DNA from: Citrobacter koseri
Lineage (GTDB): Bacteria; Pseudomonadota; Gammaproteobacteria; Enterobacterales; Enterobacteriaceae
DNA: 64,000 nt
NCBI GenBank assembly: GCA_900446925.1
Contig: UAVY01000008.1
Coordinates: 1-64,000 of the forward strand
Direction: 5' to 3'
In this document: one piece after another, positions 25,010 through 39,069 of the stretch
Numbering within the stretch: the stretch's first letter is position 1
How the letters are laid out: the number at the start of each line of letters is the position of its first letter
The notes under the pieces: generated by a model
What the model saw: the letters and a program-made list of their open reading frames with translations, nothing else
The model's database searches: none
What the model was told of the DNA's origin: nothing
Position numbers and translations under genes: made by a program

Positions 25010-25939
25010 TCACTGAGAAAGCCAGGCGTAGATTTTCTGCGTATCGTCCCGGGACACAGACGTGTTCCTTGATTCAACGTCGCCGCGCTGCCTGCCGAGA
25101 CGCCGAAACGCACCATCTCTTCCAGCGAGGCGTTTTCCGCCAGTTTTAGCGTCATTGCGCCAACCATGCTGTCGCCCGCGCCGACGGTACTTTGACTTCT
25201 GACGGGAGGGGGGAACAACCTGGACGCAGCTTTCGCTATCCACCGCCAGCGCCCCCTGCGGCCCCAGAGAAACAACGACGCGGCGCGCTTTGCCGCTCTT
25301 CACGATTTCCTGCGCCGCTTGGCGCACATCGTCAGGCTGCGTGAGTTCGCGATTGACCAGCGCGCTCAGCTCTTTTTGGTTCGGTTTGACCAGTTCAATA
25401 TTGCCGAGAGATAACGCCGCGTTGAGCGCATCGCCCGAACTATCAATAATGCAGCGGATGCCCTGTTTCTGCGCGGCGGCAATAAGCTGCGTCAGTTTTT
25501 CCAGCTTGACGCCGGGTGGCAGACTCCCGCTGATAACCAAAATGGCGCCGGATTCGATCTCCAGAACCTGTTCTTCAATCTGGCGAAATTCGTCATCGTC
25601 GAGTGCGGCGCCGGGCATGACAAAGCGATATTGCTCCCCGCTGGACTCCACATGAACATGCAGGTTTTGTCGCGTCCAGTCTTTGGCATCGATGGTGACG
25701 ACGGGGACGTTTTCATCGGCCAGAAGTGCGACCAGATGTTCGCCGGTCGCGCCGCCAGCGGGGAAAATCGCGGTTGCGGTTCCGCCAAGATGGGCAATCG
25801 CGCGGGCAACGTTGATTCCGCCGCCGCCGGGTTCAAAAACGGGTGATGAACAGCGAAGTTTCCCTTCGGGATAGAGTTGTGGGGTGATTGTTGCGCTATC
25901 GAGAGAGGGCGCAAGTGTTAACGTATAGATACGTATCAT
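25010..25939 (-). CDS. pfkB: 6-phosphofructokinase II
   Basis: The minor ATP-dependent phosphofructokinase of the ribokinase/PfkB family, 309 residues after repair. PfkB signature 1 is seen in GGGGINVARAIAHLGG and signature 2, with the catalytic base, in VGAGDSMVGAM after repair. A +1 in the G run at 25208-25213 (after VQVVPP) and a -1 near 25054 cancel out, so only about 50 codons read in another frame. The ORF start and stop are therefore the true ones. Confidence 0.94.
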   Translation of the reverse strand: MIRIYTLTLAPSLDSATITPQLYPEGKLRCSSPVFEPGGGGINVARAIAHLGGTATAIFPAGGATGEHLVALLADENVPVVTIDAKDWTRQNLHVHVESSGEQYRFVMPGAALDDDEFRQIEEQVLEIESGAILVISGSLPPGVKLEKLTQLIAAAQKQGIRCIIDSSGDALNAALSLGNIELVKPNQKELSALVNRELTQPDDVRQAAQEIVKSGKARRVVVSLGPQGALAVDSESCVQVVPPSRQKSKYRRRGRQHGWRNDAKTGGKRLAGRDGAFRRLGRQRGDVESRNTSVSRDDTQKIYAWLSQ

Positions 25940-26170
25940 CTTTACCTCCTGTTAGGCTGACTTCAGTCTGGCACTGAATGCCCGGAAAGGGAAGTAATTA
26001 ACAATATGATTTACTGGATATTTATTTAAAATTACCGGGAGAAAGATATATAAATAAATATCTGCTTTGGGAACTCTCTTATTCAAAAAATGAAATAAGA
26101 ATTCATTGCTATGTTATTCGAGCCTTTTTATAATTTGTTACCTTTCCTGGATCGTTTGTCATTGATCCTT

Positions 26171-26230
26171 ATGAAAGTTTCCGGGACCGTAACGGTCTCT
26201 TTTTTTGTTGTACGGACTCTTTATAGATGA
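26171..26230 (+). other. Possible leader ORF overlapping a terminator ahead of ydiY
   Basis: A 19-codon frame (MKVSGTVTVSFFVVRTLYR) spans the hairpin at 26183-26207 and ends in a TGA that overlaps the ydiY ATG as ATGA. I see no good ribosome site before it, so translation is uncertain. Included because its position is what an attenuator leader would have. Confidence 0.35.
26183..26207 (+). terminator. Intrinsic terminator in the 5' leader of ydiY
   Basis: A 7-bp stem GGGACCG-TAA-CGGTCTC followed by a T run, ending 20 bp before the ydiY start. Upstream is the divergent pfkB promoter, so there is no obvious other gene on this strand to terminate. It may attenuate ydiY. Confidence 0.7.
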
Positions 26231-26985
26231 AGCTTTTGAAGACAGTACCCGCTGCATTAATGTTGGCAGGGGGCGTATTTGCGTCAATGCATGCCGCTGC
26301 TGATGATTCCGTTTTTACTGTCATGGATGATCCCGCCACTGCGAAGAAACCCTTCGAAGGTAACCTGAATGCGGGCTACCTTGCTCAGTCAGGCAACACG
26401 AAAAGTTCTTCTTTAACGGCTGACACCACGATGACCTGGTACGGTGCAACTACCGCCTGGTCGCTGTGGGGGAATGCCAGCAATACATCCTCCAACGATG
26501 AGCGCTCTTCGGAGAAATACGCGGTAGGTGGCCGTAGCCGTTTCAATATGACCGACTACGATTACCTGTTTGGCCAGGCAAGCTGGCTGACAGACCGTTA
26601 CAACGGTTATCGTGAGCGTGACACACTGACCGCCGGTTATGGCCGTCAGTTCCTCAACGGGCCGGTGCACAGCTTCCGTTTTGAATTCGGTCCTGGCGTA
26701 CGCTATGACGAACATACCGATGGCAAAACCGAGACCCAACCGCTGGGCTACGCTTCCGGTAGCTACGCCTGGCAGATGACGGATAACACCAAATTTACGC
26801 AGGGCGTGTCCGTTTTCGGCGCTGAAGATACCACCCTCAACTCAGAGACGGCGTTGAATGTCGCGATCAACGAGCATTTTGGTTTAAAGGTGGCTTATAA
26901 CCTGACCTGGAACTCCGAACCGCCCGCAACGGCGCCGGAACATACCGATCGCCGCACGACGGTATCGTTAGGGTATAAGATGTAA
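26227..26985 (+). CDS. ydiY: YdiY, DUF481 outer-membrane beta-barrel protein
   Basis: A predicted 252-residue outer-membrane protein of the DUF481 family. It has a signal peptide (MKLLKTVPAALMLAGGVFASMHAAA), then alternating hydrophobic and aromatic strands (NLNAGYLAQSGNTKSSS, YGATTAWSLWGNAS, YNGYRERDTLTAGYGRQF), and ends in an aromatic/hydrophobic strand (TTVSLGYKM), typical of barrels. YdiY is known as acid-inducible in E. coli. Intact. See the terminator in its leader. Confidence 0.9.
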   Translation: MKLLKTVPAALMLAGGVFASMHAAADDSVFTVMDDPATAKKPFEGNLNAGYLAQSGNTKSSSLTADTTMTWYGATTAWSLWGNASNTSSNDERSSEKYAVGGRSRFNMTDYDYLFGQASWLTDRYNGYRERDTLTAGYGRQFLNGPVHSFRFEFGPGVRYDEHTDGKTETQPLGYASGSYAWQMTDNTKFTQGVSVFGAEDTTLNSETALNVAINEHFGLKVAYNLTWNSEPPATAPEHTDRRTTVSLGYKM

Positions 26986-26991
26986 TCGCCT

Positions 26992-27024
26992 GCCGGGTTG
27001 TTTTAAACACGACCCGGCTTTTTA
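26992..27024 (+). terminator. ydiY terminator
   Basis: GCCGGGT...ACCCGGC stem followed by TTTTT, 7 bp after the ydiY stop. Confidence 0.82.
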
Positions 27025-27174
27025 AATTAGCGTTTTTATCGCGATTGCGCGCTAAGTGAAATTATATTTATATTTTCCGTGGCGAATGCCATTCATAAAA
27101 ACGCGTTGAACGTGCATATTATTGATGCTTTCTATTCATTCGCAGGAATTAACTTTCGGCGAACGCTTCGGATA

Positions 27175-27282
27175 TTAGCCCCAAATCATCGCCGCCCAGC
27201 GGAGCAGCAACATTGCGCCGCAAATGAGGAGCAATACGACAACCATCTTCCAGTGTTTTTTGGCAAAGCGGTTTGTTGGCAT
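27175..27282 (-). CDS. yniD: YniD, 35-residue single-pass membrane peptide
   Basis: A small protein easily missed by ORF callers: it starts MPTNRFAKKHWKMVVVLLL, continues as a hydrophobic helix rich in Leu/Ala and ends RWAAMIWG. The basic N-terminus followed by one membrane helix matches E. coli YniD almost residue for residue as I recall it. The start is preceded by GGAAGAGAG. Function unknown. Intact. Confidence 0.88.
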   Translation of the reverse strand: MPTNRFAKKHWKMVVVLLLICGAMLLLRWAAMIWG

Positions 27283-27586
27283 TTTCTCTCTTCCTGTCAA
27301 AATCGGACTGATGCTCCCAGTGTAACAAAAGCGATGGCGCGTCAGGGAATTGATTTACATCATACAGTTCGGCGTGATTGCGGCTTTGATCGGCAGTCAA
27401 TGCCGTGTACACTGTCAAACGGTGTTATCAAAAAACGGGTGTAGGTCCAGTCTTGCCATTCAGGCGGGCCGTGACATATTTCGCAGAGTGAAGCGGGAAT
27501 CAGCCCATAACTTTTTGATAATTTTAAATATTGAAACTTTGTATGTGATCTTTCGTGTGGGTCACCACTGCAAATAAGGATATAAC

Positions 27587-29516
27587 ATGCCTGTTATTAC
27601 TCTTCCTGATGGCAGCCAACGCCATTACGACCACGCTGTAAGCCCCATGGATGTTGCGCTGGACATTGGTCCAGGACTGGCGAAAGCCTGTATCGCAGGT
27701 CGCGTTAATGGCGAACTGGTTGACGCGTCCGATCTCATTGAAAACGACGCTCAGCTGGCAATCATCACCGCGAAAGATGAAGAAGGTCTGGAGATCATTC
27801 GTCACTCCTGCGCGCACCTGTTAGGGCACGCGATTAAACAACTTTGGCCGAACACCAAAATGGCTATCGGTCCGGTTGTCGATAACGGTTTTTACTATGA
27901 TATTGATCTCGACCGTACGTTAACCCAGGAAGATGTCGACGCGCTCGAAAAACGGATGCACGAGCTTGCTGAGAAAAACTACGACGTCATTAAGAAGAAA
28001 GTGAGCTGGCACGAAGCGCGTGAAACCTTCGTGAAGCGTGGCGAAACCTATAAGGTTTCTATTCTTGATGAGAATATTGCGCATGATGACAAGCCGGGCT
28101 TGTATCATCATGAAGAATATGTCGATATGTGCCGTGGCCCGCACGTGCCGAACATGCGTTTCTGCCATCACTTCAAACTGATGAAAACCGCAGGGGCATA
28201 CTGGCGTGGCGACAGCGACAACAAGATGCTGCAACGTATTTATGGTACGGCGTGGGCGGATAAAAAATCCCTGAACGCCTATCTGCAACGCCTTGAAGAA
28301 GCCGCCAAGCGCGACCACCGTAAAATCGGTAAGCAGCTTGACCTGTATCATATGCAGGAAGAAGCGCCGGGTATGGTGTTCTGGCATAACGACGGCTGGA
28401 CTATCTTCCGTGAACTGGAAGTCTTTGTGCGTTCTAAGCTCAAAGAATATCAGTATCAGGAAGTTAAAGGTCCGTTCATGATGGACCGTGTGCTGTGGGA
28501 AAAAACCGGGCACTGGGAAAACTACAAAGATGCGATGTTCACTACCTCTTCAGAGAACCGTGAATACTGCATCAAGCCGATGAACTGCCCGGGCCACGTG
28601 CAGATCTTCAACCAGGGTCTGAAGTCCTACCGCGATCTGCCGCTGCGTATGGCGGAATTCGGTAGCTGCCACCGTAACGAACCGTCAGGCGCCTTGCATG
28701 GCCTGATGCGCGTACGTGGCTTCACCCAGGATGATGCGCATATCTTCTGTACTGAAGAACAGATTCGCGATGAAGTGAACGCCTGTATTCGTATGGTCTA
28801 CGATATGTACAGCACCTTTGGCTTCGAGAAAATCGTCGTCAAACTTTCCACTCGCCCCGAAAAACGTATCGGTAGCGATGAAATGTGGGATCGTGCTGAG
28901 GCGGATCTGGCCGTTGCGCTGGAAGAAAACAACATCCCGTTTGAGTATCAACTGGGTGAGGGCGCATTCTACGGTCCGAAAATTGAATTTACCCTGTATG
29001 ACTGCCTCGATCGTGCATGGCAGTGCGGTACGGTACAGCTGGACTTCTCTCTGCCGTCTCGTCTGAACGCCTCTTATGTTGGCGAAAACAACGAGCGTCA
29101 GGTGCCGGTGATGATTCACCGCGCGATTCTTGGGTCAATGGAACGTTTCATCGGTATCCTGACTGAAGAGTTCGCAGGCTTCTTCCCGACCTGGCTTGCG
29201 CCGGTTCAGGTAGTGGTGATGAACATTACGGATACTCAGTCTGAATACGTTAACGAATTGACGCAGAAACTACAAAATGCGGGCATTCGTGTAAAAGCAG
29301 ACTTGAGAAATGAGAAGATAGGCTTTAAAATCCGCGAGCACACTTTACGTCGTGTCCCTTACATGTTGGTCTGTGGCGACAAAGAGGTAGAAGCAGGCAA
29401 AGTAGCCGTGCGTACCCGTCGTGGCAAAGACTTGGGCAGCCTGGACGTAAATGAAGTTATCGAGAAGCTGCAACAAGAGATTCGCAGCCGCAGTCTTCAC
29501 CAAACTGGAGGAATAA
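27587..29516 (+). CDS. thrS: Threonyl-tRNA synthetase
   Basis: Class II aminoacyl-tRNA synthetase, 642 residues, essential. Domains in order: TGS ([19 protein letters not shown]), editing domain with the [10 protein letters not shown] histidine motif, catalytic core with PMNCPGH and [22 protein letters not shown] (motif 2), and the C-terminal anticodon-binding domain. A +1 near 29503 (aaa for aa) shifts the last residues, so the raw frame runs past the true TAA at 29514 and into infC. The true end is LHQLEE. It autoregulates through its mRNA leader in E. coli. Confidence 0.97.
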
Positions 29517-29519
29517 AGT

Positions 29520-30063
<544 letters not shown>

Positions 30064-30158
30064 GGCCTTCAAGTAGCAACTCCTGTGGAGCCTTCGGGCC
30101 TCACAGGTTTTGTTCGCCTGGGTTTCGTTTATTAACAATGCGAAGTGGAAGTTATTAA

Positions 30159-30359
<201 letters not shown>

Positions 30360-30462
30360 GCCGTTAACGTTTTTTTTAACTTTTTTATGCCCAATAGATT
30401 TCGCATGTCGCAAGGCGGTTAACGCCGCGAAAATGTGAAAGATGAAGGGCGAATCAGAATAG

Positions 30463-30839
<377 letters not shown>

Positions 30840-30846
30840 GCCAGTG

Positions 30847-30876
30847 AAAAGAGGGAGCCTGGGCTCCCTCTCTTTT
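30847..30876 (+). terminator. rplT terminator
   Basis: GAGGGAGCC-TG-GGCTCCCTC stem followed by TCTTTTATT just after the rplT stop. Confidence 0.85.
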
Positions 30877-30963
30877 ATTGTAGTGCAATCAATCAGTTGA
30901 CAATTTATCCGTAACCCTTTTCAATAAAGGTTGTCCGGTTTTACCACACAAGGTAACGCAAGC

Positions 30964-31009
30964 ATGAATGCTGCTATTTTCCGCTTCTTTTTTTTACTTT
31001 AGCACCTGA
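30964..31009 (+). CDS. pheM: PheM, phenylalanine leader peptide
   Basis: The attenuation leader peptide of pheST. After removing one T from an eight-T run it reads [14 protein letters not shown], with five Phe codons, identical to the E. coli leader as I recall it. As given, the frame stops two codons early. Ribosome stalling at the Phe codons frees the antiterminator at 31012. Confidence 0.9.
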
Positions 31010-31011
31010 CT

Positions 31012-31083
31012 TCAGGAGGCTAGCGCGTGAAAGAAGAAACGAAAAACAGCGCGAAAAAGCCTCCTGATGGAGGCTTTTTTTGT
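31012..31083 (+). promoter_or_regulatory. pheST attenuator with antiterminator
   Basis: Segment TCAGGAGGCT at 31012-31021 is exactly complementary to AGCCTCCTGA at 31059-31068. The latter also pairs with TGGAGGCT to give a terminator followed by TTTTTTT. This pair of exclusive structures is the classic attenuator. Confidence 0.88.
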
Positions 31084-31146
31084 ACCTGAAATCGAGAGAT
31101 TAAGTCCAACAAACCGGTGTCTTTCACCGACACAATGAGGAAAACC

Positions 31147-34536
<3,390 letters not shown>

Positions 34537-34540
34537 ACCT

Positions 34541-34840
34541 ATGGCGCTTACAAAAGCTGAAATGTCAGAATATCTGTTTGATAAGCTTGGGCTTAGCAAG
34601 CGGGATGCCAAAGAACTGGTCGAGCTGTTTTTCGAGGAGATTCGTCGTGCTCTGGAAAACGGTGAGCAGGTGAAACTCTCTGGTTTTGGTAACTTCGATC
34701 TGCGTGATAAGAATCAACGTCCGGGACGTAACCCGAAAACGGGCGAAGATATTCCCATTACAGCACGGCGCGTGGTGACCTTCAGACCCGGACAGAAGTT
34801 GAAAAGCCGGGTTGAAAACGCTTCGCCCAAAGAAGAGTAA
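34541..34840 (+). CDS. ihfA: Integration host factor alpha subunit
   Basis: The alpha chain of IHF, which binds and sharply bends DNA; 99 residues, intact. The DNA-binding arm is visible as [21 protein letters not shown]. It starts [17 protein letters not shown] directly after pheT and is followed by a strong terminator. Confidence 0.98.
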
Positions 34841-34852
34841 TCTGATCTAACT

Positions 34853-34878
34853 AAAAAGGCCGCTTTGCGGCCTTTTTT
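34853..34878 (+). terminator. ihfA terminator
   Basis: AAAAAGGCCGCTTTGCGGCCTTTTTT, a short GC stem with A and T tracts on both sides. Confidence 0.9.
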
Positions 34879-34940
34879 CTTTCCTGTGATGGTTACGCAC
34901 CGTAAAATCAACATCATCCCTTTTCAGCTGAATGGAAAAC

Positions 34941-35922
34941 ATGCTGACTTTTGCCTGCCAACAACAGCGCCGCAATGTGCGCTGGTTATCCAGTCTGTCG
35001 GTGCTTATGTTGCTGGCAGTGGTATTAAGCCTGTGCGCCGGAGATCAGTGGATAGGCCCTGGCGACTGGTTCAGCGCCCGTGGTGAACTGTTTGTCTGGC
35101 AGATACGACTCCCTCGCACGCTTGCTGTTTTGCTGGTAGGCGCCGCGCTGGCGCTGTCAGGCGCGGTAATGCAGGCGTTATTTGAAAACCCGCTTGCCGA
35201 GCCCGGATTGCTTGGCGTCTCCAACGGCGCTGGCGTGGGCCTTATTGCCGCGGTGCTACTGGGGCAAGGTCAGTTACCCGGCTGGGCGCTGGGGTTTTGC
35301 GCCATTGCCGGCGCGCTTATCATCACACTTATTCTCCTGCGATTTGCCCGTCGACATTTATCAACCAGCCGCCTGCTGCTGGCGGGCGTTGCGCTTGGCA
35401 TTATTTGCAGCGCGATGATGACGTGGGCCATCTATTTTTCAACCTCCTTCGACCTGCGTCAGTTGATGTACTGGATGATGGGAGGATTCGGCGGGGTGGA
35501 CTGGCAGCAGGCCTGGCTGATGATTGCCCTGATCCCGGGTTTCACTCTGGATTTGCTGCCAGTCGCAGCCGATGAATATTCTGGCGCTGGGCGAAACGTC
35601 CGCGCGTCAGCTGGGGCTGCCGCTGTGGTTCTGGCGCAATTTGCTGGTGGTCGCCACGGGCTGGATGGTCGGCGTTAGCGTTGCGCTCGCGGGTTCGATT
35701 GGGTTTATCGGCCTGGTGATCCCACATATCTTACGGCTTTGCGGTCTGAGCGATCATCGCGCTTTGCTGCCGGGCTGTGCGCTGGCGGGGGCGATAGCTC
35801 TGCTGCTGGCGGATGTCATCGCCCGTCTGGCGCTGGCGTCGGCGGAACTGCCTATCGGCGTAGTGACGGCGACGATGGGGGCGCCGGTCTTCATCTGGCT
35901 ATTATTAAAATCCAGGCGCTAG
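34941..35922 (+). CDS. btuC: Vitamin B12 ABC transporter permease BtuC
   Basis: The inner-membrane permease of the BtuCDF cobalamin importer, about 326 residues after repair. Multiple helices and FecCD signatures are clear ([48 protein letters not shown]). The start [11 protein letters not shown] at 34941 is preferred; an ATG at 34932 is in frame. A +1 near 35538 (ggg for gg) breaks it after ALIP. It ends 29 bp before the beta-lactamase start. In E. coli and Typhimurium btuC is followed directly by btuE. Confidence 0.95.
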
Positions 35923-35951
35923 CCAAAATGAGAAATGAGGAAGTCATTAGT

Positions 35952-36832
35952 ATGTGGCAACGGATGAAATGGGGTCTGTGTGTGCTGGCGGCACTCAGCG
36001 GTTCTGTGGATGGCCGCACCGCTGACGGCGCAATACGTGTCGACTATCGCGATGCAGGAAGAACAGCGTCTTCATGCCCGGATTGGCATTGCGGTACTTG
36101 ATACGGCGACCAACAGTATCACCCATTATCGGGGAGAAGAACGGTTCCCGTTAAACAGTACGCACAAGCCGCTGTTATGCGCAGCGTTATTACGTGAAGT
36201 CGACAGGAAGGCGCTGGCTCTTTCTGCTTCAACGCAGTTTGAACCCTCGCAACTGGTGGAGTATTCGCCGATTACTGAAAAACATGTGGTGCCAGACGCC
36301 ATGAGCTGGGCGCAATTGTGCAGCGCGGCGGTAAGCTACAGCGATAACACGGCCGCCAATCTCATCGCCAGGAAGCTCAACGGGCCGCAGGCCGTCACGC
36401 CAGTTTTTGCGTGATTCGGGGGATACAATAACCCGCCTCGATCGCTATGAGCCTGAACTGAACAGCGCCATTCCCGGCGATGAACGCGACTCCACGACGC
36501 CTGTCGCGATAGCGCAGACGCTCAATACGCTACTGCTGGGGAACGTGTTGCAGCTATCCTCAAGAGAGCAGCTTATGCAATGGATGCGGGACGACAAAGT
36601 GGCTGACGGTCTGCTGCGTTCGGTCTTGCCGGACGGCTGGAAAATCGCGGATAAAACCGGGGCGGGCGACAATGGCTCGCGTTCTATTGTTAGCGTTGTC
36701 TGGCCGACATCACAAAAACCTCTGCTCGTGGTTATCTATATTACACAAACTCCGGCGACAATGGCGCAGCGTGACGCCGCGATTGTCCGCATCGGGGAGT
36801 CGCTGTTTTCAACACTCGCAGTCTATGATTAA
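35952..36832 (+). CDS. bla: Class A serine beta-lactamase, inserted between btuC and btuE
   Basis: After removing two +1 insertions (36000/36001 and 36400/36401) the frame gives a 292-residue periplasmic class A beta-lactamase. It has a signal peptide (MWQRMKWGLCVLAALS..APLTA), the nucleophile motif STHK at residues 69-72, SDN at 130-132, the omega-loop EPELN at 166-170 and KTG at 234-236, nearly at Ambler numbers. An Arg sits at Ambler 244, and Cys 76/123 could form the TEM-type disulphide. A clear ribosome site (GAGGAAG) lies 9 bp before the start. PITEKH and NSAIPGDERDSTTP resemble chromosomal Citrobacter-type enzymes. No regulator (ampR-like) is beside it. Substrate range cannot be read from sequence. 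Confidence 0.93.
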
Positions 36833-36879
36833 AAGCTGATATTTGATCACTCACATCCGCCTGTTATATGGGAGACGCT

Positions 36880-37436
36880 ATGCAAGATACCATTTCTCAA
36901 CACTGAAGTGACGACGATCGACGGGGATGTCACCACGCTTGAGAAGTACGCCGGAAACGTACTGCTGGTGGTTAATGTGGCCCTCGAAATGTGGCTTAAC
37001 GCCACAATACGAACAGCTGGAGAATATTCAGAAAGCCTGGGCCGACCAGGGCTTTACGGTGTTAGGTTTTCCCTGCAACCAGTTTCTTGGTCAGGAACCT
37101 GGCACTGGAAGAGGAGATTAAAACCTATTGCAGCACCACCTGGGGGGCGTCACATTCCCGATGTTCAGCAAGGTTGACGTCAATGGTGAGAACCGCCATC
37201 CACTGTATCAGAAGTTGATTGCCGCAGCGCCTGCCGCCGTTGCGCCGGAAGGTAGCGGTTTCTATGAGCGCATGGCGAGTAAAGGCCGCGCGCCGCTTTA
37301 CCAGGACGATATTTTGTGGAACTTTGAGAAGTTTTTAATCGGCAGGGATGGACAGGTCGTACAGCGTTTCTCACCGGACATGACGCCTGAAGATCCGGGT
37401 ATGGTGGAAAGTATCAAAATCGCGTTGGCAAAATAA
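36880..37436 (+). CDS. btuE: BtuE, glutathione peroxidase-like thiol peroxidase
   Basis: A 183-residue non-selenium glutathione peroxidase homologue active with thioredoxin/glutathione as peroxide reductase; not needed for B12 uptake. Catalytic segment [17 protein letters not shown] (Cys in place of selenocysteine), [12 protein letters not shown] and [12 protein letters not shown] are present. Four indels: +1 near 36894, +1 near 36982, +1 near 37107, and +2 in the G run at 37142-37147. Its stop overlaps the btuD start (TAATG). Confidence 0.94.
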
Positions 37437-38187
37437 TGATCTCGTTGATGCAGTTACAGGATGTTGCCGAAACGACGCGTCTGGGGGCCGCTTTCCCGGC
37501 GACGTTAAGGCCTGGCGAGATTCTTCACTCGTGGGGCCGAATGGGGCAGGGAAAAGTACGCTGCTGGCGCGTATGGCGGGCTTAACCTTCGGGGAAGGCA
37601 CCGTCATATTCGACGGCGCGTCGCTGGAGACATGGCCTGCGGCGAAACTGGCTCAACATCGGGCCTATCTCGCGCAGCAGCAGAATCCCCCATTTTCAAT
37701 GCCGGTCTGGCATTTCCTGACGCTGCATCAACCTGATAAAACGCAAACGGTCCTGCTGAATGACGTTGCGCAGGCGCTTGGGCTGAGCGACAAGCTGGGG
37801 CGGAGCGCGAATCAACTCTCCGGCGGCGAGTGGCAGCGTGTACGTCTGGCGGCGGTGATATTGCAAATTCACCCTCACGCTAACCCGCGAGGGCAGCTTC
37901 TGCTACTGGATGAGCCGATGAACAGTCTGGACGTTGCGCAACAAAACGCGCTGGATAGGCTGTTGAGCCAGCTATGCAGCCAGGGTATCGCCATCGTGAT
38001 GAGCAGTCATGACCTTAACCATACTCTGCGCCACGCGCATCGCGCCTGGTTGCTGAAACAGGGGAAATTGATCGCCAGCGGGCGGCGTGACGAGGTGCTG
38101 ACGCCGCCAAACCTGGCCCGGGCATACGGCATGAACTTCCGTCGGCTGGACGTTGAAGGCCACAGAATGCTCATATCAACCACTTAA
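37436..38187 (+). CDS. btuD: Vitamin B12 ABC transporter ATPase BtuD
   Basis: The cytoplasmic ATP-binding subunit of BtuCDF, about 249 residues. Walker A is GPNGAGKST, the ABC signature [12 protein letters not shown] and Walker [13 protein letters not shown]. Near the N-terminus three +1 insertions (37482-37512) cancel in frame but garble about ten residues, and a -1 near 37528 removes a base before [10 protein letters not shown]. It overlaps btuE by one base. Confidence 0.95.
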
Positions 38188-38265
38188 GTTAAATGGGTTC
38201 TTGAAAAACACATAATTTCCACGCTAAATAGAAGCAAGAATAAAAAGATAGAGGATTCGTCCTGA

Positions 38266-38730
38266 ATGCGCTTTTGGCTTCTTCTTATCGCAGCACTGTT
38301 TTTGGCAGGGTGTAGCAGCCATCGTGCGCCAGCACCTAACGCCAGGCTTTCGGATTCCATTATGGTTATCGCGGGCCTGAACGATCAGCTACAGTCCTGG
38401 AGAGGTACACCGTATCGCTATGGCGGAATGAGCCGTAGCGGGGTGGACTGCTCGGGATTTGTGTTGATGACGATGCGCGACAAATTTGATTTACAACTGC
38501 CGCGTGAAACGCGCCAACAGTCAAAAATTGGTACGGAAATCGACAAAGATGAACTGCTGCCCGGCGACCTGGTCTTTTTTAAAACCGGATCGGGGGAAAG
38601 TGGTTTGCACGTCGGCATTTATGATACCAACAATCAATTTATTCATGCGTCTACCAGCCGCGGCGTGATGCGCTCATCGCTCGACAATGTCTACTGGCGG
38701 AAAAATTTCTGGCAGGCGAGACGTATTTAA
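38266..38730 (+). CDS. nlpC: NlpC, lipoprotein of the NlpC/P60 peptidase family
   Basis: A 154-residue lipoprotein with lipobox LAGC (MRFWLLLIAALFLAGC) and an NlpC/P60 cysteine peptidase domain. The catalytic Cys is in GVDCSGFVLMTM, and the His in GLHVGIYDTNNQFIHAST. It probably cleaves cell-wall peptides. Intact, 78 bp after btuD. Confidence 0.96.
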   Translation: MRFWLLLIAALFLAGCSSHRAPAPNARLSDSIMVIAGLNDQLQSWRGTPYRYGGMSRSGVDCSGFVLMTMRDKFDLQLPRETRQQSKIGTEIDKDELLPGDLVFFKTGSGESGLHVGIYDTNNQFIHASTSRGVMRSSLDNVYWRKNFWQARRI

Positions 38731-39069
38731 TGCTATCGATGGTAAAGCGGATACCCAGCGGCCGCTTCATCATCTATATTTAAGAAATTGATTTCTCATT
38801 GTCTGAATGCCAGGGCTATCGTGAGTTATCAGAAATAGTTTTAACCCTACATTTTGCAAAAGTATTTTTAGTCAAAATGATTTATCCGGTGTCTTGCGGA
38901 AAATGCAAAACTGGATATTGGTTTATAATCGAGATAAGCTAAAAAAAGGACCCGGTTTACCGGCTAAAAAGGAAAAAATGAAAGCACCTCCAGTCGTATC
39001 AGAAATGACATCTTTCTTCGTTCTTTCTTACAGGATGCCGGATTACACCCATGCAGCGGGGCTGGCACA
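38731..39069. other. nlpC-ydiV intergenic region
   Basis: A 339-bp AT-rich stretch that should hold the ydiV promoter. A purine-rich segment (AAAAAAAGGA) occurs near 38942. I see no REP, no clear operator and no convincing small ORF. Confidence 0.4.

Larger units (their letters stand above)
26986..27586. other. ydiY-thrS intergenic region
   Basis: A 601-bp stretch containing the ydiY terminator and the small gene yniD on the minus strand. The remaining 300 bp before thrS hold its promoter and leader. In E. coli this leader folds into tRNA-Thr-like arms that ThrS binds to repress itself; I did not fold it here. Genes I recall between ydiY and thrS in Typhimurium (STM1328-1332) are absent. Confidence 0.55.

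Noticed and set aside
27149..27418. An 89-codon minus-strand frame in the ydiY-thrS gap
   Set aside because: It overlaps yniD in a different frame; yniD has the homology, the ribosome site and the membrane-peptide composition.
35952..36832. Calling the beta-lactamase a pseudogene because of two frameshifts
   Set aside because: The same type of +1 occurs in essential genes all over the window, and all catalytic motifs and the length are preserved after repair.
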